Shown: positions 1 through 6,581 of the stretch, piece by piece
How positions within the stretch are numbered: the first letter of the stretch is position 1
How the letters are laid out: each line of letters opens with the position of its first letter
DNA from: Proteiniphilum sp.
GTDB lineage: Bacteria; Bacteroidota; Bacteroidia; Bacteroidales; Dysgonomonadaceae
DNA: 8,513 bases
Assembly: GCA_031284475.1 (NCBI GenBank)
Contig: JAISZV010000219.1
Location: forward strand, 1 to 8,513
Reading direction: 5' to 3'
Program-made: the position numbers and the translations under genes
The notes under the pieces: model-generated
Seen by the model: only the letters and a program-made list of their open reading frames with translations
The model's database searches: none
Told to the model about the DNA's origin: nothing

Positions 1-81
1 AAAGGCCTTTTTATCGGCGTTTCGGACTGGTGCTTTGCGTTGTTTTAGAGTTTAGCGGACAGCAATATTTCAAAGTACCGA

Positions 82-2205
82 TCATTTCAACCACTCATCA
101 AACCAGCGGAAGAACTCGCGTTGGAACAGAACTCCGTTCTGCGGCTTGCTGATCCAATGGTTCTCATTGGGAAAAATAAGCATACGCGACGGAATACCGC
201 GCAATTGGGCTGCATTGAATGCCATCATGCCCTGCGATGCAAGAATACGGTAGTCATATTCACCGTGGGTGATCATAATCGGCGTATCCCATTTATCTAC
301 GAACTTATGGGGGGAGTTGGCATACGTTCGCTGTGCAACGGCATTCAACTTATCCCAGAACGGGCCACCCATATCCCAGTTAGCAAAAAACATCTCTTCT
401 GTCTCTAAGTATTGCGCTTCCAGATTGAAAATACCGGCATGCGACAGAAACGCCTTAAAGCGCCCTTCGTGATTACCGGCAAGCCAGTAGGTAGAGAAAC
501 CGCCATAGCTGGCGCCGGTACAACCGAGCCGGTTCTCATCCACATAGGGTTCTTTTGCTACGGCGTCGATGGCCGAAAGGTAATCTCTCATATTTTGTCC
601 ACCGTAATCACCACTGATCTGCTCCAGCCACTCCTGGCCGAATCCGGGCAAACCGCGACGGTTGGGCGCCACTACGATGTAACCGTTGGCTGCCATCATC
701 TGGATATTCCATCGATAAGACCAGAACTGGCCCACCATGCTCTGCGGGCCTCCCTGACAGTATAAGAGCGCAGGATAGCTCTTCGTGGGGTCGAAATCGG
801 GCGGATAGACCACCCATGTGAGCATCTCTTTGCCGTCGGTAGTGGGAATCCAGCGCTCCTCCACCTCTCCCATCCGCAATTGGTCTAACAACTCTTTGTT
901 CTCAAACGATATTTCGGTAGCCTGTCCCGATGCTATGTCCACACTGTAAATCTCCGTGGGCTGCGACATGGACTGCCGTTTCGCAATCAGTTTGCCATTT
1001 CCAAGGGCGACAGAGGCGTAGTCGTATTTTCCCTGCGTAATAGGGGTAATCTCTTTAGCGACAATATCCGCCGCGTAGAGATGGGTGGTTCCTTTTACAG
1101 GCGACACTATATAGATGGTACGGTTATCGCTGTTCCAGACAAAATCATCGGTATTATAATCGAATTGCTCCGTTACATAAATTTTCTCTCCTGTTGCCAT
1201 ATCCATCACGAACAACCGGTTCTTATCGGCCTCATACCCATCGCGTTCCATACTCTGCCAGGCAAGGTATTTCCCGTCGGGCGAGAACTGCGGATTCACA
1301 TCGTACCCCATCATCCCTCCAGTCATGTTTTGGGTTTGACCGGTTCCCACATCATATAAATAAATATCGGAATTGGTGGAGAGAGTATACTCCTTTCCGG
1401 TTTTTTTGCGGGATGTGTAGGCGATGGTTTTGCCGTTGGGGCTCCAGGATAGCTGCTCTATGCCTCCGAAAGGCGCCAGCGGGGCTTCGTAAGGTTCTCC
1501 TTCCAACAAGTCTTTTATATTCGACAGTTTGTTGCCTGAAAATTCGGCGACAAAGGGATGGGGCGCGCTCTCCACCCACTTGTCCCAATGCTTATACATC
1601 AGGTCGTCCACTATCCGCCCCGATGCATCAGGCAGGTCGGGATATTTTTCGGCTGCCGTCTCCGCCGTTTTCACATTTTTGATAAACAGCGCTTTTTTCC
1701 CGTCGGGAGAATATTTAAATCCATCTATTCCGCCTTCCACATTAGATATTTGTTTCATTCCTCCCCCATCGGGGTTAATAGTCCATATCTGCGAAGAGCC
1801 GGTTTCGTTACTCAGGAAAGCTATTTTTTTACCGTTTGCGATCCATTGCGGATTACTCTCCTGTGTGTTGGTGATGGTAAGTTGTTTTTTCTCAGAGCCG
1901 TCACTTTTCATGATGAACAACTCCGAGTTAGTCTTGTTTTGAGAAATACTTACATAGGTTACCTGATAAAGGATATGCGATTTGTCGGGCGACACTTCTA
2001 CGCTCCCTACCCGGCCGAAACTGTAAAGGAGTTCAGGCGTCATAATCCCGTTCTCTATATTGGGCCTTGCTTTGCCGATGGTCTCTATCAGTTCTTTAGT
2101 CTCTTTTTTTCCTACATCTTTAGAAGCCGGCGATTGAGAGGACTCGTTACAGGCCGGAAAGCTTCCGATGATAATAATTGCCATAAATAGTGATTTACTT
2201 TTCAT
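82..2205 (-). CDS. S9 family serine peptidase, dipeptidyl-peptidase 5 (DPP5)-like, probable exported lipoprotein
   Basis: Prolyl-oligopeptidase-fold exopeptidase, expected to release dipeptides from oligopeptides in the periplasm. Numbering is for a 707-residue protein. Residues 1-19 look like a signal peptide (Lys-rich start, hydrophobic IIII, then SFPAC) with Cys19 as a possible lipid anchor; the Phe at -3 makes the lipobox imperfect. WD40-like propeller repeats with SPDGK or SPNGK motifs run from about 70 to 400. The C-terminal alpha/beta hydrolase domain has a QGGP loop near 484, nucleophile Ser566 in GASYGG, Asp651 in HGEYDYR and His683 in NENHW, so the triad is intact. The frame is open for 27 codons upstream (to 2286), but that start would overlap the ATPase gene and bury the signal peptide, so the ATG at 2205 is chosen. 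It lies 67 nt downstream of the LolD-like gene on the same strand, with no promoter evident between, so cotranscription is likely. The C-terminal sequence around the Asp and His (ILASQGMMAFNAAQLRG) resembles what I recall of Porphyromonas DPP5; the family is certain, the subtype probable. Confidence 0.93.
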   Translation of the reverse strand: MKSKSLFMAIIIIGSFPACNESSQSPASKDVGKKETKELIETIGKARPNIENGIMTPELLYSFGRVGSVEVSPDKSHILYQVTYVSISQNKTNSELFIMKSDGSEKKQLTITNTQESNPQWIANGKKIAFLSNETGSSQIWTINPDGGGMKQISNVEGGIDGFKYSPDGKKALFIKNVKTAETAAEKYPDLPDASGRIVDDLMYKHWDKWVESAPHPFVAEFSGNKLSNIKDLLEGEPYEAPLAPFGGIEQLSWSPNGKTIAYTSRKKTGKEYTLSTNSDIYLYDVGTGQTQNMTGGMMGYDVNPQFSPDGKYLAWQSMERDGYEADKNRLFVMDMATGEKIYVTEQFDYNTDDFVWNSDNRTIYIVSPVKGTTHLYAADIVAKEITPITQGKYDYASVALGNGKLIAKRQSMSQPTEIYSVDIASGQATEISFENKELLDQLRMGEVEERWIPTTDGKEMLTWVVYPPDFDPTKSYPALLYCQGGPQSMVGQFWSYRWNIQMMAANGYIVVAPNRRGLPGFGQEWLEQISGDYGGQNMRDYLSAIDAVAKEPYVDENRLGCTGASYGGFSTYWLAGNHEGRFKAFLSHAGIFNLEAQYLETEEMFFANWDMGGPFWDKLNAVAQRTYANSPHKFVDKWDTPIMITHGEYDYRILASQGMMAFNAAQLRGIPSRMLIFPNENHWISKPQNGVLFQREFFRWFDEWLK

Positions 2206-2272
2206 ACGGTTTGGATCGATATACTTGATGGTTATACTTGTTTTTTGCTCATATTGATTAACGAAATAGTTC

Positions 2273-2938
2273 TTATTGATCAACAATCTGCCCGTCTATC
2301 ATATGGATGGTTCTGTCGGTGATCGAGGCAAGTTGTTCATCATGCGTCACAATGACAAAGGTCTGATTGAGTTTGTCCCGCAGTTCGAAAAAAAGATTGT
2401 GAAGTTCTTCTTTATTATCGGAATCGAGGCTTCCGGAAGGTTCATCGGCAAAAACTACAAGAGGATCGTTGATCAACGCCCGGGCTACCGCCACCCGCTG
2501 TTTTTCGCCGCCCGACAGTTCCGCCGGTTTATGCCCGATACGGCCGGAAAGCCCCATTATGTGCAGCAATTCTTTTGCCCTCGCTTCTGCTTCGGCATGT
2601 TTCACACGCCCTATCAGCGCCGGAATCATCACATTTTCGAGAGCAGTAAATTCAGGGAGCAACTGGTGAAACTGGAAAACAAACCCGATGTTCCGGTTTC
2701 GGAAATCAGACAGTTTTTTCTCGCTTAGGGAACTCAACTCGTGATTATCAATATAAATCCTGCCGGAGTCGGCTTTTTCCAATGTTCCCATGATCATCAG
2801 CAAGGTAGTTTTACCAGCGCCGCTCGGCCCCACAATGGAGACTATTTCTCCTTTCCGCACCTCCAGATCAATACCTTTCAGTACCTGAAGCGGGCCGAAA
2901 CTCTTGAAAATTTTTTCTGCTTTTATCATCTGATCCAT
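2273..2938 (-). CDS. lolD: LolD-type ABC transporter ATP-binding protein
   Basis: Nucleotide-binding subunit of the LolD/MacB branch of ABC transporters. In the Lol system the ATPase works with LolC/LolE at the inner membrane to release lipoproteins for transfer to the outer membrane. All expected motifs are present in 221 residues, the usual size for the family: Walker [10 protein letters not shown] (37-45), Q-loop Gln89, a LolD-like segment [14 protein letters not shown] (91-104), signature [10 protein letters not shown] (141-150), Walker B ending in Asp165-Glu166, D-loop SLD (170-172) and His199. No membrane permease is encoded next to it, so the partner must lie elsewhere or the ATPase serves another transporter of this branch. 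The ATG at 2938 is used; an alternative ATG three codons in (MIKAEK) cannot be excluded. It is followed after 67 nt by the DPP5-like gene. The family is certain; the exact Lol role is inferred from sequence resemblance. Confidence 0.88.
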   Translation of the reverse strand: MDQMIKAEKIFKSFGPLQVLKGIDLEVRKGEIVSIVGPSGAGKTTLLMIMGTLEKADSGRIYIDNHELSSLSEKKLSDFRNRNIGFVFQFHQLLPEFTALENVMIPALIGRVKHAEAEARAKELLHIMGLSGRIGHKPAELSGGEKQRVAVARALINDPLVVFADEPSGSLDSDNKEELHNLFFELRDKLNQTFVIVTHDEQLASITDRTIHMIDGQIVDQ

Positions 2939-2958
2939 TTACCACACATATCAGTCTG

Positions 2959-2966
2959 CGAAGATA
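2959..2966 (-). promoter_or_regulatory. Candidate -7 box for the lolD/DPP5 unit
   Basis: On the minus strand this reads TATCTTCG, one mismatch from the Bacteroidota -7 consensus TAnnTTTG. It would start transcription about 15 nt before the ATG at 2938. No good TTTG element is found at the usual distance upstream, so support is weak. Confidence 0.35.
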
Positions 2967-3178
2967 AGAAAAATGCATATGAAATCCGGTTTTTTCGTGC
3001 ATAATTGTAAACGGCTTCTTTCCGGGCAATACTGTATCGACATCTTCCCGGTCTTCTTATCCGAAAAGTTCATCCACCGTAAGTAAGCGGGTTTAATTCG
3101 GCAAAGAATAAGCGTATAAAAAACAGTGGCATTAATCACAGTATTCGGAAAATAAAGGAAGGGAGTGAAATCGAATAA

Positions 3179-3201
3179 AATTCACAGCAGATAGGTGAAT
3201 T
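3179..3201. repeat. Short inverted repeat AATTCAC-N9-GTGAATT
   Basis: A perfect 7-bp inverted repeat with a 9-nt spacer. A further GTGAA lies upstream at 3165-3169, so GTGAA, TTCAC and GTGAA alternate within 35 bp. There is no T-run beside it, so it is not a terminator. It could be an operator or chance; no promoter is recognised next to it. Confidence 0.4.
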
Positions 3202-3336
3202 GAGTAGAATGAGGCATGAATAGCAGGCGGGAGGCCTGAATGAAACGGAGACGGCGTCGCGAACGGCAGGTAAGAATCGAAGGTATTGCTGAAAAGGTTG
3301 AGGATGAAAAGTCGGATACCTATAACGATTAGCGCC

Positions 3337-4023
3337 CTATAAAACTTTATTCCGGGGTACGGTAGCTATAAACTCTTTCAGGTAAAAAGGCTCAAAATAG
3401 GCTACATCAACAAAGGCTTTATCGGTAAAAGCCTTTTTCGCCAAAGGCGCCATGCCGGAAGCCAACGGGTGAATATCGTCAAAGAACAGCGCATTTGCGT
3501 GTGTGATGACGGAACGGCATTTTTCGGCTCCGTTACCGAAGAAAATTATCTTCCGCTTTTCAAGGAGATCGGTGTAACTACCCTCCTCCACAATGTCGGC
3601 CGACGTTTCGCGGATCACATTCAGCGACCGGTCGAAAAAGGTAGCGTACACCTCCATCCGCCGGGCGTCGATCATCGGGCAAAGCAACGTATCCTCATCG
3701 GCATTCCCTTTCATCATTGAAGCCATGATACGGGCGGTGGGAATAGCGATGAGCGGAATATCCAGGCCGTAACTCAATCCTTTGGCTTCCGATACGCCGA
3801 TACGCAATCCGGTATACGAGCCGGGGCCGCTACTCACGGCAATAGCATCTATGCGGATATGCTGTTGCCTGGCATACTCCATTATCTCATGGACAAACAG
3901 TCCCAGCAGGCTTGCATGCGACCGGCCTTCATAATTCTCCTTATTCATCAGGGTCTCCCCGTTGCGCGAAAGCGTACAGGAACATACGGGAGTGGAGGTT
4001 TCAATCGCAAGCAGTGTACACAT
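3337..4023 (-). CDS. tsaB: tRNA N6-threonylcarbamoyladenosine biosynthesis protein TsaB
   Basis: TsaB (YeaZ family) is the non-catalytic partner that dimerises with TsaD and, with TsaE and TsaC, makes t6A37 on ANN-decoding tRNAs in the cytoplasm. The 228-residue product has the ASKHA-type N-terminus LLAIETSTPVCSCTL (4-18), the family-defining SSGPGSYTGLRIGVSEAKGL (64-83), and MIDARRMEVYA (117-127), matching the conserved DARR(M/N)EVY block. The C-terminal YLKEF (214-218) is also seen in TsaB proteins. Length is normal. The ATG at 4023 puts the first beta strand at the very N-terminus, as expected, and no in-frame alternative is better. It lies 126 nt downstream of the RRM gene, but a strong terminator sits between them, so it probably has its own promoter (candidate at 4063-4070). 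Confidence 0.95.
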   Translation of the reverse strand: MCTLLAIETSTPVCSCTLSRNGETLMNKENYEGRSHASLLGLFVHEIMEYARQQHIRIDAIAVSSGPGSYTGLRIGVSEAKGLSYGLDIPLIAIPTARIMASMMKGNADEDTLLCPMIDARRMEVYATFFDRSLNVIRETSADIVEEGSYTDLLEKRKIIFFGNGAEKCRSVITHANALFFDDIHPLASGMAPLAKKAFTDKAFVDVAYFEPFYLKEFIATVPRNKVL

Positions 4024-4062
4024 AAAACATTAATGACGAATATTTCTTTTGAATTTGTCGTA

Positions 4063-4070
4063 TAAAGATA
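4063..4070 (-). promoter_or_regulatory. Candidate -7 box for tsaB
   Basis: Minus-strand TATCTTTA, one mismatch from TAnnTTTG, about 40 nt before the tsaB ATG. A TTTC at 4096-4093 with a 22-nt spacer could act as a weak -33 element. A separate promoter is expected here because the terminator at 4103-4135 lies just upstream. Confidence 0.45.
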
Positions 4071-4102
4071 GTAAGTTTTTATCGACAGAACCGAAAGGGC
4101 AT

Positions 4103-4135
4103 AAAAAAACTGCATCGGTGTGATGCAGTTTTTTT
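4103..4135 (-). terminator. Rho-independent terminator behind the RRM gene (potentially bidirectional)
   Basis: A perfect 14-bp inverted repeat (4103-4116 with 4122-4135) around a 5-nt loop. The core is CTGCATC/GATGCAG, flanked by seven A and seven T, so either strand gives a GC-containing stem followed by a U-run. It begins 14 nt after the RRM stop codon on the minus strand, the expected place for that transcript to end. Confidence 0.92.
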
Positions 4136-4149
4136 AAATCTAACAAAAA

Positions 4150-4458
4150 TCAATACCTGTTCCTGTCGCGGTTTCCGTAACCTCCACGATTGTTGTTTCT
4201 GGGACGATCGCCCTCAGTGCGGGGACGAGCTACAGAAACAGACAACGTGCGGCCGTCGTATTCGGCATCGTTGAGTTCTTCAATGGCGCGCTGTCCATCT
4301 GCATCGTTGGACATTTCCACGAAACCATAGCCTTTTGAACGGCGGGTTTCACGGTCAGTAATAATCTTGGCAGAGGAAACTTCTCCGTATTCCTCAAACA
4401 GTTCTTTTAAATCGGCATCCGTAATCTGATAACTTAAGCCAGCTACAAAAATGTTCAT
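4150..4458 (-). CDS. Small RNA-binding protein with a single RRM and an Arg/Gly/Asn-rich tail
   Basis: A 102-residue protein consisting of one RNA recognition motif. RNP2 is IFVAGL (3-8), RNP1 is KGYGFVEM (42-49) with aromatic Tyr44 and Phe46 in the RNA-stacking positions, and the beta-alpha-beta order fits. The last 20 or so residues form a disordered basic tail (PRNNNRGGYGNRDRNRY). Such proteins are common in Bacteroidota and Cyanobacteria; Bacteroides members have been reported as post-transcriptional regulators, but the targets of this one cannot be read from sequence. It appears monocistronic, with its own promoter match at 4589-4618, an A/T-rich leader of about 125 nt, and a strong terminator behind it. 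No Shine-Dalgarno sequence precedes the ATG; the leader just upstream is almost wholly A and T. The gene diverges from a PIN-PhoH gene, another RNA-metabolism protein. Confidence 0.95.
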   Translation of the reverse strand: MNIFVAGLSYQITDADLKELFEEYGEVSSAKIITDRETRRSKGYGFVEMSNDADGQRAIEELNDAEYDGRTLSVSVARPRTEGDRPRNNNRGGYGNRDRNRY

Positions 4459-4588
4459 GTAAAAAAATTAAAATAAAAAAATAAATAAATTGTGCAGAAG
4501 TCCTTTCAATGAGATGAGTTAGGAAATAACTTGACAATGGTGTGAAGAAACTAAATAACGGCCCGCTAAAAAAAATACTAATGCGCAA

Positions 4589-4618
4589 CAAAGATAGGTA
4601 TAAAATAATTGTAGCAAA
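4589..4618 (-). promoter_or_regulatory. Bacteroidota-type promoter of the RRM gene
   Basis: On the minus strand TTTG (4618-4615), an 18-nt spacer, then TATCTTTG (4596-4589), a full match to the TAnnTTTG consensus. It predicts a start near 4583 and a leader of about 125 nt ahead of the ATG at 4458. This is the best promoter match in the window. Confidence 0.65.
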
Positions 4619-4638
4619 AGAAATCAACCATAAATTTG
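4609..4638 (+). promoter_or_regulatory. Bacteroidota-type promoter on the plus strand, overlapping the RRM promoter
   Basis: TTG (4609-4611), a 19-nt spacer, then TAAATTTG (4631-4638), a full TAnnTTTG match. It predicts a start near 4645, either for a long phoH leader of about 440 nt or for a separate small RNA. The DNA is A/T-rich, so a chance match is possible. Confidence 0.4.
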
Positions 4639-4946
4639 TAAAAAAAATTATATATTACCGTTTGAGTTATAAATTTCGTTTGAAAAAGTACCCTGTTCAA
4701 ATGCGCGGACGTCTCCATCAAACGGCGCTTTTGAGGAATGCCATGTAGAGATATTTTTTTCTTTACCAGCTATTTTCCATAATAAGCGAAGGCGGTTTTA
4801 CAAAATTGCGGCACACGTTGGCGCCGGAAGCTGTTATAATCCGGCAGGGTAACAAAAGGTTAAAAAAAAGGGGCGTTTTTCGCCGGTGAGTTCATCATCA
4901 TTATTACACAATAAACTGTTAATAACATTTTCTTCATAAAAATCAT

Positions 4947-4954
4947 TACATTTG
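4947..4954 (+). promoter_or_regulatory. Candidate -7 box for phoH
   Basis: TACATTTG is a full match to TAnnTTTG and predicts a start near 4961, giving a leader of about 120 nt. No clear TTTG element lies 17-21 nt upstream. It is closer to phoH than the match at 4609-4638 and is the likelier main promoter. Confidence 0.5.
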
Positions 4955-5082
4955 CGGGGCGAGTCGGAAATATTTGAGACAATCTGATAAAACCGGCGAT
5001 AAGAATGCCGCACAGTATGCATCAAAGAGTGAAGCGACAAACTAAGAACATGGATTCGAATTGATATTAAATTAGTAAAAAT

Positions 5083-6483
5083 ATGACAACAACTGACAGT
5101 AAAACCAGGGAAAAAGCGAAAACTACCGGAACAAAGAGCAAAAGTAAAACTACAGCCACGAGCGCTAAGAAAAACTTTATCCTCGACACGAATGTGATTC
5201 TACACGATTTCAACTGCCTCGATAATTTTGAGGAAAACGATATTTATCTTCCTTTCGTGGTACTGGAGGAACTGGACAAGTTTAAGAAAGGGAACGACCA
5301 GATCAACTTCAATGCCCGCGCTTTTGTACGTGAACTGGATTTGATCACCGATGACGACCTGTTTACCAATGGCGCCGATATGGGAGTAGGCAGAGGTAAA
5401 CTTTATATTGTAAATGCTTCAAGGGATAACAGGAAAATCATTGATGCTTTTCCCGAAAAAACGCCCGACAACCGTATTCTTACCGTGGTGTCGGAAGTGG
5501 CCGAAAAACATCCTGAGACAAAGACTATCTTGGTTTCAAAGGATATTAACCTGCGGATGAAAGCGCGCTCCTTAGGTATTCTGGCAGAGGATTACATCAA
5601 CGACAAGGTGACCAATGTCGATATTTTCTCACAGGGCGAGGAGGTGATAGAGAATGTTAATCCCGACCTGATTGATAAGGTATATGCGCAAACGGGCGGC
5701 GTAGATATTGACGAGTTCAATTTCGAGATACAACTCGATCCCAATCAATGTTTTATCCTCAAGAGCGAAAGAAATAGCGTGCTGGCCCGTTACAATCCGT
5801 TCACACAAAAAATAAAAAAGATAGAGAAAGAGTCCAATTTCGGCATCCAACCGCGAAATGCGGAGCAGGCATTCGCTTTCGAGATACTGAGCGACCCGGA
5901 AGTAAAACTGGTAGGGCTAACCGGAAAGGCGGGCACCGGAAAAACGCTGCTGGCGCTGGCTTCCGCCCTGAGGCAGCACAAAATATACAGCCATATACTG
6001 CTGGCGCGCCCCATCGTCTCGCTGTCGAATAAAGACCTGGGCTACCTGCCGGGCGACGAAAAGCAGAAAATAGCCCCTTATATGCAGCCGCTGTTTGATA
6101 ACCTGAATGTGATCAAATCGGCCCTTGGACAAAACAGCCCCGACCTCAGGCTGATTGATGAAATGCAAAAATCGGGACAATTGGAGATAGAAGCGCTGGC
6201 TTTTATCCGCGGGCGAAGCCTCACCGAAACATTCTGCATTATTGATGAAGCGCAAAACCTCACCCCGCATGAGGTAAAGACTATTATCACCCGCTCAGGA
6301 GAAAATACCAAGATGGTGTTTACAGGCGACCTTCAACAGATCGACTCACCTTATCTCGATACTCAGTCCAACGGACTGGCCTATATGATCGACAAGATGC
6401 GGGGGCAGAACCTGTTCGGCCATGTAAACCTGGTAAAAGGCGAAAGAAGCGAACTCTCGGAACTGGCAAGCAACTTGTTATAA
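5083..6483 (+). CDS. phoH: PIN domain-PhoH family ATPase (PhoH2/YlaK type)
   Basis: A two-domain RNA-metabolism protein of 466 residues. After a Lys/Thr/Ser-rich low-complexity start (1-29) comes a PIN nuclease-like domain (about 31-180) with its acidic residues in place: Asp36 in LDTNV, Glu62/Glu63 in VLEELDKF, Asp129 in PDNRIL and Asp154 in SKDINLRMKA. The C-terminal PhoH ATPase domain (about 255-466) has Walker A GKAGTGKT (281-288), Walker B IIDEAQN (386-392) and FTGDLQQID (413-421). Mycobacterial PhoH2 of this architecture has been reported to have RNA helicase and RNase activity; with both active sites apparently intact the same is plausible here but not shown. The ATG at 5083 is preceded by an A-rich stretch without a Shine-Dalgarno site, as is usual in this phylum. 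It is divergent from the RRM gene, followed by a probable terminator, and so is likely a single-gene transcript. No phoAT-like antitoxin gene of normal size is seen upstream. Confidence 0.95.
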   Translation: MTTTDSKTREKAKTTGTKSKSKTTATSAKKNFILDTNVILHDFNCLDNFEENDIYLPFVVLEELDKFKKGNDQINFNARAFVRELDLITDDDLFTNGADMGVGRGKLYIVNASRDNRKIIDAFPEKTPDNRILTVVSEVAEKHPETKTILVSKDINLRMKARSLGILAEDYINDKVTNVDIFSQGEEVIENVNPDLIDKVYAQTGGVDIDEFNFEIQLDPNQCFILKSERNSVLARYNPFTQKIKKIEKESNFGIQPRNAEQAFAFEILSDPEVKLVGLTGKAGTGKTLLALASALRQHKIYSHILLARPIVSLSNKDLGYLPGDEKQKIAPYMQPLFDNLNVIKSALGQNSPDLRLIDEMQKSGQLEIEALAFIRGRSLTETFCIIDEAQNLTPHEVKTIITRSGENTKMVFTGDLQQIDSPYLDTQSNGLAYMIDKMRGQNLFGHVNLVKGERSELSELASNLL

Positions 6484-6537
6484 AGTGAAAAGCGATAAAT
6501 TAAAAGTTAGGTGATAAAAGGTAAGTATGGCAAGTTT

Positions 6538-6581
6538 CGGGTTACAAACAGATAAAATGTAACCCGGAAGTTGTTGTTTTT
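6538..6581 (+). terminator. Probable rho-independent terminator of phoH
   Basis: A perfect 9-bp stem, CGGGTTACA (6538-6546) with TGTAACCCG (6558-6566), an 11-nt loop, then GAAG and the T-rich TTGTTGTTTTT (6571-6581). It lies 54 nt after the phoH stop. The 4-nt gap before the T-run and the G interruptions make it less than ideal. Confidence 0.6.

Larger units (their letters stand above)
2939..3336. other. 398-bp intergenic region between tsaB and lolD
   Basis: No convincing gene, RNA gene or terminator is visible. The part next to lolD holds a candidate -7 box. The segment 3141-3320 is strongly purine-biased on the plus strand (127 of 180 bases by my count) and has many stop codons in its first 100 bases. 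It contains an inverted repeat at 3179-3201. A 30-codon plus-strand ORF lies at 3240-3332, preceded by GGGAGG; it is treated as a finding only. The tsaB stop is not followed by a hairpin with a T-run on the minus strand, so tsaB transcripts may read through into lolD. Confidence 0.6.
4459..5082. other. 624-bp divergent intergenic region between the RRM gene and phoH
   Basis: No convincing protein gene is seen; the open frames on either strand have low-complexity or unlikely composition. It holds a minus-strand promoter match (4589-4618), a plus-strand match overlapping it (4609-4638), a second plus-strand -7 box (4947-4954) nearer phoH, a 6-bp inverted repeat GCCGGA-N11-TCCGGC (4823-4845), and a T7 run at 4754-4760 preceded by weak pairing. 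The length is large for two ordinary promoters, leaving room for a small RNA or a structured leader. I do not recognise a known RNA family here. Confidence 0.6.

Noticed and set aside
1..14. AAAGGCCTTTTT at the window edge, possibly half of a terminator
   Set aside because: Any partner arm would lie outside the window, so it cannot be judged; the 81 bases before the peptidase stop show nothing else.
2206..2286. In-frame extension of the peptidase by 27 codons to an ATG at 2286
   Set aside because: It overlaps the end of the LolD-like gene and places a polar stretch ahead of a good signal peptide that begins at the ATG at 2205.
3022..3051. CCGGG/CCCGG complementary pieces with a 20-nt loop
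   Set aside because: A 5-bp stem with a long loop and no T-run is expected by chance in 400 bp.
2951..3139. 62-codon minus-strand open frame upstream of lolD
   Set aside because: It spans the candidate lolD promoter and shows no recognisable motif.
4542..4748. 68-codon plus-strand open frame between the RRM gene and phoH
   Set aside because: It starts within the RRM leader and promoter DNA, is dominated by Lys/Ile/Asn from A/T-rich sequence, and shows no domain.
4818..4840. TTGGCG and TATAAT resembling an E. coli sigma-70 promoter
   Set aside because: The spacer is 11 nt, and other promoters here follow the Bacteroidota consensus instead.
4861..4884. Hairpin GGCG-TTTTT-CGCC next to A8, a possible minus-strand terminator
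   Set aside because: The stem is only 4 bp and no minus-strand gene ends there.
4834..5040. 68-codon minus-strand open frame in the phoH upstream region
   Set aside because: Its composition is not protein-like to my eye, it lies across a plus-strand -7 box, and it has no recognisable domain or promoter.
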